Below, piece after piece: positions 8,791 to 17,174 of a stretch of DNA of 64,000 nucleotides. The DNA is from Piscinibacter sp. (GTDB lineage: Bacteria > Pseudomonadota > Gammaproteobacteria > Burkholderiales > Burkholderiaceae_C). The stretch covers positions 62,001 through 126,000 of the forward strand of contig JAGOAS010000004.1 in assembly GCA_017983795.1 (NCBI GenBank). The letters are read 5' to 3'. How positions within the stretch are numbered: the stretch's first letter is position 1; each line of letters starts with the position of its first letter. The position numbers and the translations under genes are program-made. The notes beneath the pieces are model-generated. The model saw only the letters and a program-made list of their open reading frames with translations, had not been told where the DNA came from and did no database searches.

Positions 8791-9623
8791 GGTGCGCTCC
8801 TTGCGAGCGCCTCGGCGCTCTCGTCCTCGATGGCGGCCAGGGCGGCGGCGGCGCGTTGCAGCGCCGGCACGAGCTGCAGCGCCTTGTCGGCGGTGAGCCG
8901 CACCACCGGCGCCTGCACCGCCACGCACAGGTTGGAGCGCTTGCCGCCGCGCGCCGGCACCGGCACCGCGGCGCACAGCAGGCCGGGCAGGAACTCCTCG
9001 TTGTCCAGCGCGTAGCCGTCGCGCCGCACGCGCTTGAGCTCCTCGTCGAGCGCATCCAGGTCGGTCACGGTGCGCTGCGTGTAGGCCTCGAGCGGAGCGT
9101 GGGCCAGCAGCCGGCGCCGCTGCGCCGGCGCCATCTCGGCCAGGAAGAGCTTGCCGCTGGCCGAACAGTGCGCCGGCACGCGCGAACCCGGGTGCAGGTA
9201 GAAGCGCAGCGGCGCGGCGGTCTCGACGCGATCGAGGTAGACGACCTCCCCGCCCGACAGCGAGGTGATGTTGCAGCTTTCGCCGAGCTCCTCGACCAGC
9301 CGGCGCAGCACCGCGTGGCGGGCGCCGTGCGCGGTGTCGTTGAGCAGCAGTTGCTCGGCCAGCCGGCGCAGGCGCACGCCCGTGCCGTAGTGGCGGCCGC
9401 CGCCCTCGCGCTGCAGCCAGCCCGCGCCTTCGAGCTGCTGGAGCATGCGGTGCAGCGTGGGCTTGGGCGTGTCGGTTTCTTCCGCCAGGCCCTGCAGTGT
9501 GAAGGTCGTGTCCTGGCCGGCGATCACTTCCAGCAGCGCCAGCAGGCGCAGGGCCGGGGTCTCGGCGGTGGCGTCGGTGTTGTCGACGGTGAGCGTTGCG
9601 ATGGATGCCATGGGGTGAATCAT
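8787..9623 (-). CDS. IclR-family transcriptional regulator divergent from xsc
   Basis: The 278-residue protein has the IclR arrangement: an N-terminal winged helix ([12 protein letters not shown]...[21 protein letters not shown]) and a C-terminal GAF-like effector domain with [18 protein letters not shown] and [11 protein letters not shown]. It is divergent from xsc across a 152-base region that contains two TTCC/GGAA inverted repeats, so it probably controls xsc-pta and itself in response to a sulfonate or sulfoacetaldehyde-related signal. That role is inference from position. An alternative start at 9611 is possible; neither ATG has a strong Shine-Dalgarno. The stop is coupled to the CobS-like start. 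Confidence 0.85.
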   Translation of the reverse strand: MIHPMASIATLTVDNTDATAETPALRLLALLEVIAGQDTTFTLQGLAEETDTPKPTLHRMLQQLEGAGWLQREGGGRHYGTGVRLRRLAEQLLLNDTAHGARHAVLRRLVEELGESCNITSLSGGEVVYLDRVETAAPLRFYLHPGSRVPAHCSASGKLFLAEMAPAQRRRLLAHAPLEAYTQRTVTDLDALDEELKRVRRDGYALDNEEFLPGLLCAAVPVPARGGKRSNLCVAVQAPVVRLTADKALQLVPALQRAAAALAAIEDESAEALARSAP

Positions 9624-9629
9624 ACGCCA

Positions 9630-9646
9630 GTTCCAAGTTCAGGAAC
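9630..9646. promoter_or_regulatory. Inverted repeat, candidate IclR operator near the regulator start
   Basis: GTTCC (9630-9634) and GGAAC (9642-9646) form an inverted repeat with a 7-base spacer, immediately upstream of the IclR start codon. This is a plausible autoregulation site. The half-sites resemble those at the other two IclR promoters in the window. Confidence 0.45.
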
Positions 9647-9673
9647 ATTGCATTCCATTTTTTGTGATTCTGG

Positions 9674-9702
9674 TTGACTGATGGCGTGTTGCCGCCTATA
9701 GT
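9674..9702 (+). promoter_or_regulatory. Sigma70 promoter of xsc-pta
   Basis: TTGACT (9674-9679) and TATAGT (9697-9702) are separated by exactly 17 bases, a near-consensus sigma70 promoter pointing toward xsc. The expected start is near 9709, leaving a leader of about 67 bases that contains a palindrome. Confidence 0.65.
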
Positions 9703-9710
9703 CCATCCAC

Positions 9711-9727
9711 ATTCCGGTTTTCGGAAT
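9711..9727. promoter_or_regulatory. Palindrome at the xsc transcription start, candidate IclR operator
   Basis: ATTCCG (9711-9716) and CGGAAT (9722-9727) form a perfect 6-base inverted repeat around GTTTT. The site lies just downstream of the -10 box, where a bound repressor would block initiation. Its 6-5-6 geometry matches the CGGAAC/GTTCCG site upstream of the GMC dehydrogenase gene. Confidence 0.5.
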
Positions 9728-9775
9728 CTTTTGTACCGTTTGCGCCCTCATCAACTTCAGAGCCAGGAGACCTCC

Positions 9776-11596
9776 ATGTCCGCGACCCCCAAGCCTGCCG
9801 CGCGTGCCGCCATCAGCGGCGTGCAGAAGATGACCCCGTCCGAGGCCTTCGTCGAGACGCTCGTGGCGCAGGGCGTCGACACGATGTTCGGCATCATGGG
9901 CTCGGCCTTCATGGACGCGATGGACATCTTCGCGCCGGCCGGCATCAAGCTCATCCCGGTCGTGCACGAGCAGGGCGCGGGCCACATGGCCGACGGCTAT
10001 GCCCGCGTCAGCGGCCGCCACGGCGTGGTGATCGGCCAGAACGGCCCCGGCATCAGCAACTGCGTCACCTCCATCGCCGCGGCCTACTGGGCGCACAGCC
10101 CGGTGGTCATCGTCACGCCCGAGACCGGCACCAACAGCATGGGCCTGGGCGGCTTCCAGGAAGCCCAGCAGCTGCCGATGTTCCAGGAGTTCACGCGCTA
10201 CCAGGGCCACGTCACGCACCCGGCGCGCATGGCCGAGTACACCGGCCGCTGCTTCGACCGCGCGATCTCCGACATGGGCCCGACCCAGCTGAACATCCCG
10301 CGCGACTACTTCTACGGCGAGATCAGCTGCGAGATCCCGCGGCCCATGCGCATCGAGCGCGGCGCCGGCGGCCCGGAGAGCCTGAAGGCCGCTGCCGACC
10401 TGCTGGCCTCGGCCAAGTTCCCGGTGATCCTGTCCGGCGGCGGCGTGGTGATGGGCGATGCGGTCGAGGCCTGCAAGGCGCTGGCCGAGCGGCTCGGCGC
10501 GCCGGTGTGCAGCGGCTACCTGCGCAACGACAGCTTCCCGGCCAGCCACCCGCTGTGGGCCGGCCCGCTGGGCTACCAGGGCTCGAAGGCGGCGATGAAG
10601 CTGATCAGCCAGGCCGACGTCGTGATCGCGCTGGGCTCGCGCATGGGGCCGTTCGGCACCCTGCCGCAGCACGGGCTCGACTACTGGCCGAAGGAGGCCA
10701 AGATCATCCAGGTCGAGGCCGACCACACCAACCTCGGGCTGGTCAAGAAGATCACGGTGGGCATCCACGGCGACGCCAAGGCGGTGGCCGAGGCCCTGCT
10801 GGGCCAGATCGCCGCGCGCACGCTCGCCTGCGACGCCACCAAGGCCGAGCGCGCCGCCAAGGTCAAGGCCGAGAAGGGCGCCTGGGAGAAGGAGCTGACG
10901 GAGTGGACGCACGAGCGTGACCCGTACAGCCTGGACATGATCGCGGAAGCCAAGGACGAGCGCACCTTCAACGGCGGCGTCTACCTGCATCCGCGCCAGG
11001 TGCTGCGCGAGCTGGAGAAGGCCATGCCGCCGCGCGTGATGGTCTCCACCGACATCGGCAACATCAACTCGGTGGCCAACAGCTACCTGCGCTTCGAGGA
11101 GCCGCGCAGCTTCTTCGCGCCCATGAGCTTCGGCAACTGCGGCTATGCGCTGCCGACCATCATCGGCGCCAAGGTGGCCGCGCCGGATCGCCCCGCGATC
11201 GCCTACGCCGGCGACGGCGCCTGGGCGATGAGCATGGTGGAGGTGATGACCGCGGTGCGCCACGACATCCCCGTCACCGCGGTGGTGTTCCACAACCGCC
11301 AGTGGGGCGCGGAGAAGAAGAACCAGGTCGACTTCTACAACCGCCGCTTCGTCGCCGGTGAGCTCGAGAGCCCCAGCTTCGCGGGCATCGCGCGCTCGAT
11401 GGGCGCCGAGGGCATCGTCGTCGACCGCCTCGAGGACGTGGGCGCGGCGCTCAAGAAGGCCATCGACCTGCAGATGAACCAGCGCAAGACCTGCGTCATC
11501 GAGATCATGTGCACGCGCGAACTGGGCGACCCGTTCCGCCGCGACGCCCTGCGCAAGCCGGTGCGCCTGATCGAGAAGTACAAGGACTACGTGTGA
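9776..11596 (+). CDS. xsc: Sulfoacetaldehyde acetyltransferase Xsc
   Basis: This 606-residue thiamine-diphosphate enzyme converts sulfoacetaldehyde and phosphate to acetyl phosphate and sulfite, the C-S cleaving step of C2-sulfonate catabolism. The N-terminus MTPSEAFVETLVAQGVDTMF is typical of Xsc. The catalytic glutamate is E65 in VVHEQGAGH, and the diphosphate-binding motif begins with GDG at 479-481 and ends at the HNRQWG asparagine. The length equals that of known Xsc proteins. The ATG at 9776 has AGGAG 7-11 bases upstream. The gene is followed by pta with a 4-base overlap and is preceded by a strong promoter with an IclR-type palindrome. It is the hub for the taurine, isethionate and sulfoacetate genes downstream. 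Confidence 0.95.
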   Translation: MSATPKPAARAAISGVQKMTPSEAFVETLVAQGVDTMFGIMGSAFMDAMDIFAPAGIKLIPVVHEQGAGHMADGYARVSGRHGVVIGQNGPGISNCVTSIAAAYWAHSPVVIVTPETGTNSMGLGGFQEAQQLPMFQEFTRYQGHVTHPARMAEYTGRCFDRAISDMGPTQLNIPRDYFYGEISCEIPRPMRIERGAGGPESLKAAADLLASAKFPVILSGGGVVMGDAVEACKALAERLGAPVCSGYLRNDSFPASHPLWAGPLGYQGSKAAMKLISQADVVIALGSRMGPFGTLPQHGLDYWPKEAKIIQVEADHTNLGLVKKITVGIHGDAKAVAEALLGQIAARTLACDATKAERAAKVKAEKGAWEKELTEWTHERDPYSLDMIAEAKDERTFNGGVYLHPRQVLRELEKAMPPRVMVSTDIGNINSVANSYLRFEEPRSFFAPMSFGNCGYALPTIIGAKVAAPDRPAIAYAGDGAWAMSMVEVMTAVRHDIPVTAVVFHNRQWGAEKKNQVDFYNRRFVAGELESPSFAGIARSMGAEGIVVDRLEDVGAALKKAIDLQMNQRKTCVIEIMCTRELGDPFRRDALRKPVRLIEKYKDYV

Positions 11597-12570
11597 GCGA
11601 GCGCGAAACGCCCCCGGCGGGGGGCGCCACGCCCGCGCCCCACCCGCGCCTGGCGGCGCTGGTGGAGCGTGCCCGCCAGCGTGCGGGCAACGCGCCGCCG
11701 GCGATCGGCCTGGTCCACCCCTGCGACGCGCTGGCGCTCTCCGCGGCGGCGCGCATCGCCGAGGCCGGCATCGCGCGGCCGGTGCTCGTCGGCCCGCGCG
11801 ACGGCATCGCGCGCGCGGCCGAGGCGGCGCAGCTCGACGCCGGCGCCTTCGAGATCGTCGACACGCCGGCGCATGCGCCCGAGGCCGCGGCACGCGCCGT
11901 GGCGCTGGCGCGCGACGGCGCGCTCGGCGCCTTGATGAAGGGCTCGCTGCACACCGACGAGCTGATGTCGGCGGTGGTCAAGCGCGATGCCGGGCTGCGC
12001 ACGGAAACGCGCATCAGCCATGCCTTCGTCTTCGACCTGCCGCGCTATCCCAAGCTGCTGTCGCTGGCCGATTGCGTGGTCAACATCGCGCCGGACCTGA
12101 AGACCAAGCGCGACATCCTGACCAACGCCGTGCGCCTGCTGCAGCGCGCGCTGGAGATCGCCGCGCCCAAGGTCGGCATCGTCGCCGCGGTGGAGACCGT
12201 CAACCCCGCCATTCCCGCCACGCTGGACGCGCATGCGCTCGTGCAGATGGCGCGCGAAGGCGCGTTCGAGGGCGCGCTCGTCGAAGGCCCGTTCGGCTTC
12301 GACAACGCCTTCTCCGCCGAGGCCGCGCGCATCAAGAAGATCGATTCGCAGGTGGCCGGCGACGCCGACCTGCTGCTGATGCCCGACCTGAACGCCAGCA
12401 ACATGCTCTACAAGAGCTTCATCTACGTCGGCGGCGGCGACTGCGCCGGCCTGGTGCAGGGCGCCCGCGTGCCCATCGTCATCACCTCGCGCGCCGATTC
12501 GGTGGCCTCGCGCATCGCGTCCGTCGCGCTGGCCGTGCTGGCCATGCCGGCCTCCGGCGGCGACCGCTGA
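11593..12570 (+). CDS. pta: Phosphate acetyltransferase
   Basis: The 325-residue protein belongs to the short PTA/PTB family. Recognisable segments are IGLVHPCDALALSAAARIAEAGI, GALMKGSLHTDELMSAVV, LSLADCVVNIAPDLKTKRDI, and the C-terminal DLNASNMLYKSFIYVGGGDCAGLVQGA. It transfers the acetyl group of acetyl phosphate to CoA, channelling the Xsc product into central metabolism. The GTG start at 11593 overlaps the xsc stop codon (GTGA), so the two are translationally coupled; the pair xsc-pta is a known operon in sulfonate degraders. It is convergent with the LysR gene, with only 10 bases between the stop codons. Confidence 0.92.
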   Translation: MSERETPPAGGATPAPHPRLAALVERARQRAGNAPPAIGLVHPCDALALSAAARIAEAGIARPVLVGPRDGIARAAEAAQLDAGAFEIVDTPAHAPEAAARAVALARDGALGALMKGSLHTDELMSAVVKRDAGLRTETRISHAFVFDLPRYPKLLSLADCVVNIAPDLKTKRDILTNAVRLLQRALEIAAPKVGIVAAVETVNPAIPATLDAHALVQMAREGAFEGALVEGPFGFDNAFSAEAARIKKIDSQVAGDADLLLMPDLNASNMLYKSFIYVGGGDCAGLVQGARVPIVITSRADSVASRIASVALAVLAMPASGGDR

Positions 12571-12580
12571 GCCTCGCCGG

Positions 12581-13483
12581 TCACCGGTGCGATCCCGGGC
12601 CGCCTTGCATCTCGGCGAGCAGGAAGTCGATGAAACAACGCGCCCGGGCCGACAACACGCGCGTCTGCGGATAGACGATGTTGATCGGCATCGGCATCGG
12701 GTAGTACTCGGGCAGCAGAGCCCGGAGCCTGCCGCTTTCGACGTCGTTGCCGACGATCCACGCCGGCAGCTTCGCGATGCCCACATCGCTCAGCACGGCG
12801 CTGTACATCGCATCGGCGCTGTTCAGGCCGAGGCTGCTCGGAACGTCCACGACCTGGCGCCCTTGCTCCGATTCGAAGACCCAGCGGTGCCCCTTGGCCG
12901 CCCCTGTGTAAACGATGCAGTTGCAGCGCGCCAGGTCCGTGGGCGCGTGCGGCTCGCCGCGCGTGGCCAGGTACTTCGGCGTGGCGACGATCAGGTGCTC
13001 GACGATGCCCAGCGGCCGCGCCACCAGCGTGCTCGAACTCAGCTCTCCAATGCGCACGCCGAGTTCCATCCCCTCCTCGATCAGGTTGATCGGGTTGTCG
13101 GTGAGGCGCACGTCGAGCCGCACCTTCGGAAAGCGGGCCAGGAACCGGGCCAATCGCGGCATCAGCTGCGAGCGGCCGTAGGAGTCCGGCATCGTCAGGC
13201 GCAGCAGTCCGCTCGGCTCGGCGCGCGGCCCGCCCAGCGAGGACTGGATCGCATCGGCCGCATCGAGCAGGTGCTGCACGCCCTCGTAGAGCAGGGCTGC
13301 CTCGTGCGTCGGGTTGAGCTTGCGCGTGGTGCGCGCGAAGAGCTGCACCCCGAGGCCCGCTTCCAGCGCCGCGATGTGCTTGCTCACCGTGGACTGCGTG
13401 AGGCCGAGTTCCCGGGCGACCGCCGAGAAACTGCCGAGTTCGTAGGCGCGGGCGAACGCGGTATAGGCGAGCAGGCTGGCCAT
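12581..13483 (-). CDS. LysR-family regulator divergent from the StyA-like monooxygenase gene
   Basis: The 300-residue protein has an N-terminal LysR winged helix (AYELGSFSAVARELGLTQSTVSKHIAALE) and a substrate-binding-like effector domain ending in RARCFIDFLLAEM. It is transcribed away from the StyA-like gene across a 127-base region with a CACTTG/CAAGTG dyad, so it probably activates the monooxygenase operon and regulates itself. The inducer cannot be read from sequence. The C-terminal half is of the type found in small regulators of oxygenase and dehydrogenase genes. Confidence 0.85.
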   Translation of the reverse strand: MASLLAYTAFARAYELGSFSAVARELGLTQSTVSKHIAALEAGLGVQLFARTTRKLNPTHEAALLYEGVQHLLDAADAIQSSLGGPRAEPSGLLRLTMPDSYGRSQLMPRLARFLARFPKVRLDVRLTDNPINLIEEGMELGVRIGELSSSTLVARPLGIVEHLIVATPKYLATRGEPHAPTDLARCNCIVYTGAAKGHRWVFESEQGRQVVDVPSSLGLNSADAMYSAVLSDVGIAKLPAWIVGNDVESGRLRALLPEYYPMPMPINIVYPQTRVLSARARCFIDFLLAEMQGGPGSHR

Positions 13484-13540
13484 CTCGAAGAGCAGCGTCG
13501 AATGCGGTGGATTCAGTCGGAACTCGAATGGATGTTATTG

Positions 13541-13565
13541 CACTTGTGATCTTCTCCGCCAAGTG
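13541..13565. promoter_or_regulatory. Dyad between the LysR gene and the styA-like gene
   Basis: CACTTG (13541-13546) and CAAGTG (13560-13565) are inverted repeats with a 13-base spacer, about 45 bases upstream of the monooxygenase start codon. Position and symmetry suit a LysR binding site. Confidence 0.4.
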
Positions 13566-13610
13566 AATCATTTCCACAATCGACGCCGACAACGACAAAT
13601 GGAGACAACG

Positions 13611-14858
13611 ATGAGCAAGCGCATCGCCATCGTGGGCGGTGGCGCCGGCGGCCTGCACCTGGGGCTGTACCTGCGCGATCACGACATCGACGTGACGATC
13701 CACACCGATCGTCGCCCCGAGGAATACCCGAAGCTCAGGCTGCTGAACACGGTGGCCCACCACAGCGTGACGGTGGCGCGCGAAGACCGGCTGCGCGTGA
13801 ATCACTGGCCGACCGATCGCTTCGGCTACTACTGCCACTACCACTACTTCGGCGGCCCGCAGCCGCTGTTCTTCCGCGGCGACTTCAAGTCGCCCAGCCG
13901 CGCGGTCGACTACCGGATCTACCTGCCGCGCCTGATGGAGGACTTCCTCGAACGCGGCGGCCGCATCGAGTACGGCGATATGAAGGCCGACGATGTGGCG
14001 CGTCTGGCCGGCGGCGCGGACCTGGTCGTCGTCTGCACCGGCAAGGGGCCGCTCGGGCAGATGTTCACGCACGATGCCGCGCATTCGCCGTTCGATCGCC
14101 CGCAGCGCCTGCTCTGCGTGGGGCTGTACAGCGGTATCGCCGAGGAAGACACGCGCAGCGTCACGCTGTCGGTCTCGCCGGGGCAAGGCGAACTGATCGA
14201 TATCCCGACCTACACGTTCGGCGGCATGGCACATGCGCTGCTGATGGAAAACGTGCCTGGCGGCGACATGGAGGAGCTCGCGCGCCTGCGCTACGACGAC
14301 AGCCCGCGCCGCTTCCTCGACACCGTGCTGGCCAAGCTGGAGAAGCACCACCCGACGGTGTACCGACGCGTCGACCGCTCGGCCTTCGCGCTGGCCGCCG
14401 GCCCGAACGACTTGCTGCAGGGCGGCGTGACGCCCACGGTGCGCCAGACTCGCGTGGCGCTGGCCGACGGCAAGTTCGCCATCGCGCTGGGCGACGTGCA
14501 GGCAGTGGTCGACCCGCTGTGCGGCCAGGGCGCCAACATGGCCTCGTACGCCGCGTTCGTGCTCGGCGAGGAGATCGTGCGCCAGTCGGTGTTCGACGAG
14601 CGCTTCTGCGAGACGGTGGATCAGCGCCGCCGCGACCGCGTGCTGTGCGCCTCGCGCTGGACCAACCTCTTCCTCACCCCGCCTTCGCCGGAGCTGATGC
14701 AGGTGATCGGCACGATGAGCCAGGACCGCGCGATGTGCGACGAGTTCACCGACAACTTCAATCGCCCCGAAGTGCAGTGGAACCGGCTGGCCAGTCCGCA
14801 GCGCATGCTGGCCTGGCTGGCCGAGCGGCAAGCCGCCCGGTCCACCGTAGCCGCCTGA
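13611..14858 (+). CDS. styA: StyA-like FAD-dependent styrene/indole monooxygenase
   Basis: This 415-residue flavoprotein has the length and sequence pattern of StyA, the oxygenase of two-component styrene or indole monooxygenases. An N-terminal FAD motif IAIVGGGAGGLHLGLYLRD is followed by FFRGDFKSPSRAVDYRIYLPRLMEDF and the late FAD contact ALGDVQAVVDPLCGQGANMAS. Such enzymes epoxidise a vinyl or indole double bond with reduced FAD from a partner reductase, probably the flavin reductase two genes downstream. The ATG at 13611 has GGAG 7-10 bases upstream. Its placement between sulfonate genes is unexpected, no styrene oxide isomerase is present, and the true substrate is unknown. Confidence 0.75.
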   Translation: MSKRIAIVGGGAGGLHLGLYLRDHDIDVTIHTDRRPEEYPKLRLLNTVAHHSVTVAREDRLRVNHWPTDRFGYYCHYHYFGGPQPLFFRGDFKSPSRAVDYRIYLPRLMEDFLERGGRIEYGDMKADDVARLAGGADLVVVCTGKGPLGQMFTHDAAHSPFDRPQRLLCVGLYSGIAEEDTRSVTLSVSPGQGELIDIPTYTFGGMAHALLMENVPGGDMEELARLRYDDSPRRFLDTVLAKLEKHHPTVYRRVDRSAFALAAGPNDLLQGGVTPTVRQTRVALADGKFAIALGDVQAVVDPLCGQGANMASYAAFVLGEEIVRQSVFDERFCETVDQRRRDRVLCASRWTNLFLTPPSPELMQVIGTMSQDRAMCDEFTDNFNRPEVQWNRLASPQRMLAWLAERQAARSTVAA

Positions 14859-14883
14859 CGAGACCTGTCCTGAGGAGTCCCGA

Positions 14884-15189
14884 ATGCACCGCTTGCTGGT
14901 GAGCTATCCAAAGCCGGCCGACCCGGCCCGCTTCCTCGACTACTACGAGACGCGCCATCTGCCGTTGGCGCGAACCTTGCCTGGCCTGCTCGGCTGCCGC
15001 TACGTCCGGCCGCAGGCGCTGGGTCCGGGCGATGGTGCCGCGTTCGTGCTCTTCGAGGCCGACTTCGCGAGCGAGGCTTCGATGGCCGCGGCGCTGGGCT
15101 CGGCCATCGGCGCGCGGGTCGCGGCCGACGTGCCCAACTACTCGCCGGCCGGCGCCGCGCTGATGCACTACGAGGTTCCGGAGAGCTGA
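14884..15189 (+). CDS. EthD-domain protein
   Basis: The 101-residue protein (MHRLLVSYPKPADPARFLDY...) has the dimeric alpha/beta-barrel pattern of the EthD family: an early YPKPADPARFLDYYETRHLPLARTLPGL and a C-terminal YSPAGAALMHYE. EthD proteins accompany oxygenase and degradation genes; their biochemical role is poorly known. It lies 25 bases after the StyA-like gene and 2 bases before the flavin reductase gene, so it separates the two expected components of the monooxygenase. Co-expression with them is very likely. Confidence 0.75.
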   Translation: MHRLLVSYPKPADPARFLDYYETRHLPLARTLPGLLGCRYVRPQALGPGDGAAFVLFEADFASEASMAAALGSAIGARVAADVPNYSPAGAALMHYEVPES

Positions 15190-15191
15190 GC

Positions 15192-15686
15192 ATGGTGCAC
15201 TCGGCTGCCCATGCCGCCGTCGACCCGGCGCAGTTCCGGCAGAGCGTCTCTCGCTTCGCCACCGGCATCGCGATCGTCAGCTGCCTGGACGACGACGAAC
15301 GCCCGCAGGGCATGACGATCAGCAGCTTCACCTCGGTCAGCCTGGACCCGGCCAGCGTGCTGGTGTCGCTGCGCCCCGGGCGCACGCACCAGCTGATCCG
15401 ACGTCGCGGCTGGTATGGCGTGAGCGTGCTCGCCGGTGACCAGGAGCCCTGGTCGCGGCACTTCAGCGGCAAGCCGCAGCCCGACGTCGTGCCGGTGTGG
15501 GACATGAAGTCGCACGCGCCCGTGCTGCGCGAAGCGCTCGCGTGGTTCGAGTGCGAGGTCGACAGCGTGCTGCAGGTGCACGACCACACGCTCTTCGTTG
15601 CGCGCGTGGTCGACTGCAGCCATGTCAACGGCGAACCGCTGATGTTCTACGCGAGCCGCTACCACCGGCCCGACGCCAGCGGCTGA
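15192..15686 (+). CDS. styB: Flavin reductase (StyB/HpaC-like)
   Basis: The 164-residue product is a flavin reductase-like domain protein: it begins DPAQFRQSVSRFATGIAIVSC and continues PQGMTISSFTSVSLDPASVLVSLRPG, a conserved FMN/FAD-binding pattern, and ends LMFYASRYHRP. Members use NADH to make free reduced flavin for a partner monooxygenase. Here the obvious partner is the StyA-like protein. The sequence does not distinguish StyB from other small reductases such as HpaC or RutF; the assignment rests on context. Confidence 0.75.
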   Translation: MVHSAAHAAVDPAQFRQSVSRFATGIAIVSCLDDDERPQGMTISSFTSVSLDPASVLVSLRPGRTHQLIRRRGWYGVSVLAGDQEPWSRHFSGKPQPDVVPVWDMKSHAPVLREALAWFECEVDSVLQVHDHTLFVARVVDCSHVNGEPLMFYASRYHRPDASG

Positions 15687-15729
15687 TGCGCCTGCAAGCG
15701 CCGCCACGCATCAACCTCGAGGAACCCCG

Positions 15730-17160
15730 ATGAAAACCTTCGACAACGTCGTCAATGGCCGCCGCGTGCGCTCGCCGCGCAGCTTCGAGTCGCGCAATCC
15801 GGCCACCGGCGAGACGATCGGCCTGGTACCGCACAGCAGCGCCGAGCAGGTGGCGCAGGCCGTAGCCGCCGCCAAGGCGGCTCAACCGGGCTGGGCAGCC
15901 CGGCCCGATGCCGAGCGCAAGGCAACGATGCTCGAGGTGGCCGAGGTGATCCATGCCAACGCCGAGATGCTGGCGGCCTGGGTGACGCGCGAACAAGGCA
16001 AACCGCTGGGCGGCGTCGGGCCCGATCAGGTGCCCGGCGCGCGCTTCGAGCTGTTCGGGTGCGAGGCCTGGACACGGGTGACAGCGAGCCTGGACCTGCC
16101 GGCCGAAGTCGTCTTCGAGGACGAAACCCGCCGCGACGAACTGCACCGCAGGCCCTTCGGCGTGATCGCGGCGATCGCGCCGTGGAACTGGCCGCTGTTG
16201 ATCGCCATCTGGCAGACCATCCCGTCGATCCGTGCCGGCAACACGGTGGTCATCAAGCCGTCGGAGTACACCAGCGTCGGCACGCTGGAACTCATGCGCC
16301 TGATTGCCGAGGTGTTGCCGCCGGGCGTGCTCAACACGGTCAGCGGGCCCGCCGAGGTCGGCGCAGCGCTGGTCGACAACCCGCAGGTCGACAAGATCAT
16401 GTTCACCGGCTCTGCCGCCAGCGGCGCCAGGATCGTCGCCGCGGCCGCCCGGCACCTGACGCCGACGACGATGGAACTGGGCGGAAACGACGCCGCCATC
16501 GTGCTGCCGGACGCCGACCCCAAGGCCATCGCGATGGGCCTGTTCTGGGGCGCGTTCATCAACATGGGACAGACCTGCGCCTGCATCAAGCGCCTGTACG
16601 TGCACGAGAGCCGGCACGACGCGCTGGTGGCCGAATTGACGGCCATCGCCGAGGCGATGCCGATGGGCAACGGCATGGAGCCGGGCATCGCGATGGGCCC
16701 GATCCAGAACCGCATGCAGTACGACAAGGTCGTTGCGCTCGTCGAGTCGGCTCGGGCCGAAGGGGCAAGCGTCGTTTGCGGCGGCCGGGCTGTGGGGGGT
16801 GCAGGCAATTTCTACCCGCTGACGCTCGTCACCGGGGTGGCCGACGGCTCCCGCCTGGTCGACGAAGAGCAGTTCGGGCCGGTGCTGCCGATCATTCGCT
16901 ACTGCGACCTGGAGGCGGCCATCACCAGCGCCAACCGCCTCGACGCGGGCTTGGGCGCCTCGGTCTGGTCAAGCGACATCGACAAGGCCCAGGCCGTGGC
17001 CGCCCGCCTGCAGGCGGGCACGGTGTGGATCAACCAGCACGGCACCATTCACCCGATGGTGCCCTTCGGCGGCGTCAAGGGCTCCGGCTGGGGCGTCGAG
17101 TTCGGCGTCGAGGGCCTGAAGGCGGTGACGCAGCCGCAGGTCATCAGCCTCAAGAAGTAG
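15730..17160 (+). CDS. NAD(P)-dependent aldehyde dehydrogenase in the monooxygenase operon
   Basis: This 476-residue enzyme is a typical aldehyde dehydrogenase: APWNWPLL, the cofactor motif FTGSAASG, the catalytic glutamate E249 in MELGGND and the nucleophile C283 in MGQTCACIKR. The end, PFGGVKGSGWGVEFGVEGLKAVTQ, is also standard. It oxidises an aldehyde to an acid. After the StyAB-like pair, a phenylacetaldehyde-type substrate would parallel the styrene pathway; a sulfonated or aliphatic aldehyde cannot be excluded. The start has GAGGAA about 7-12 bases upstream. It is convergent with tauC, with a 14-base gap. Confidence 0.85.
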   Translation: MKTFDNVVNGRRVRSPRSFESRNPATGETIGLVPHSSAEQVAQAVAAAKAAQPGWAARPDAERKATMLEVAEVIHANAEMLAAWVTREQGKPLGGVGPDQVPGARFELFGCEAWTRVTASLDLPAEVVFEDETRRDELHRRPFGVIAAIAPWNWPLLIAIWQTIPSIRAGNTVVIKPSEYTSVGTLELMRLIAEVLPPGVLNTVSGPAEVGAALVDNPQVDKIMFTGSAASGARIVAAAARHLTPTTMELGGNDAAIVLPDADPKAIAMGLFWGAFINMGQTCACIKRLYVHESRHDALVAELTAIAEAMPMGNGMEPGIAMGPIQNRMQYDKVVALVESARAEGASVVCGGRAVGGAGNFYPLTLVTGVADGSRLVDEEQFGPVLPIIRYCDLEAAITSANRLDAGLGASVWSSDIDKAQAVAARLQAGTVWINQHGTIHPMVPFGGVKGSGWGVEFGVEGLKAVTQPQVISLKK

Positions 17161-17174
17161 CCCGGCAGTCGGCC

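Noticed and set aside
9620-11893. 757-codon minus-strand open frame
   Set aside because: It is antisense to xsc and pta, both of which have unmistakable family motifs on the plus strand.
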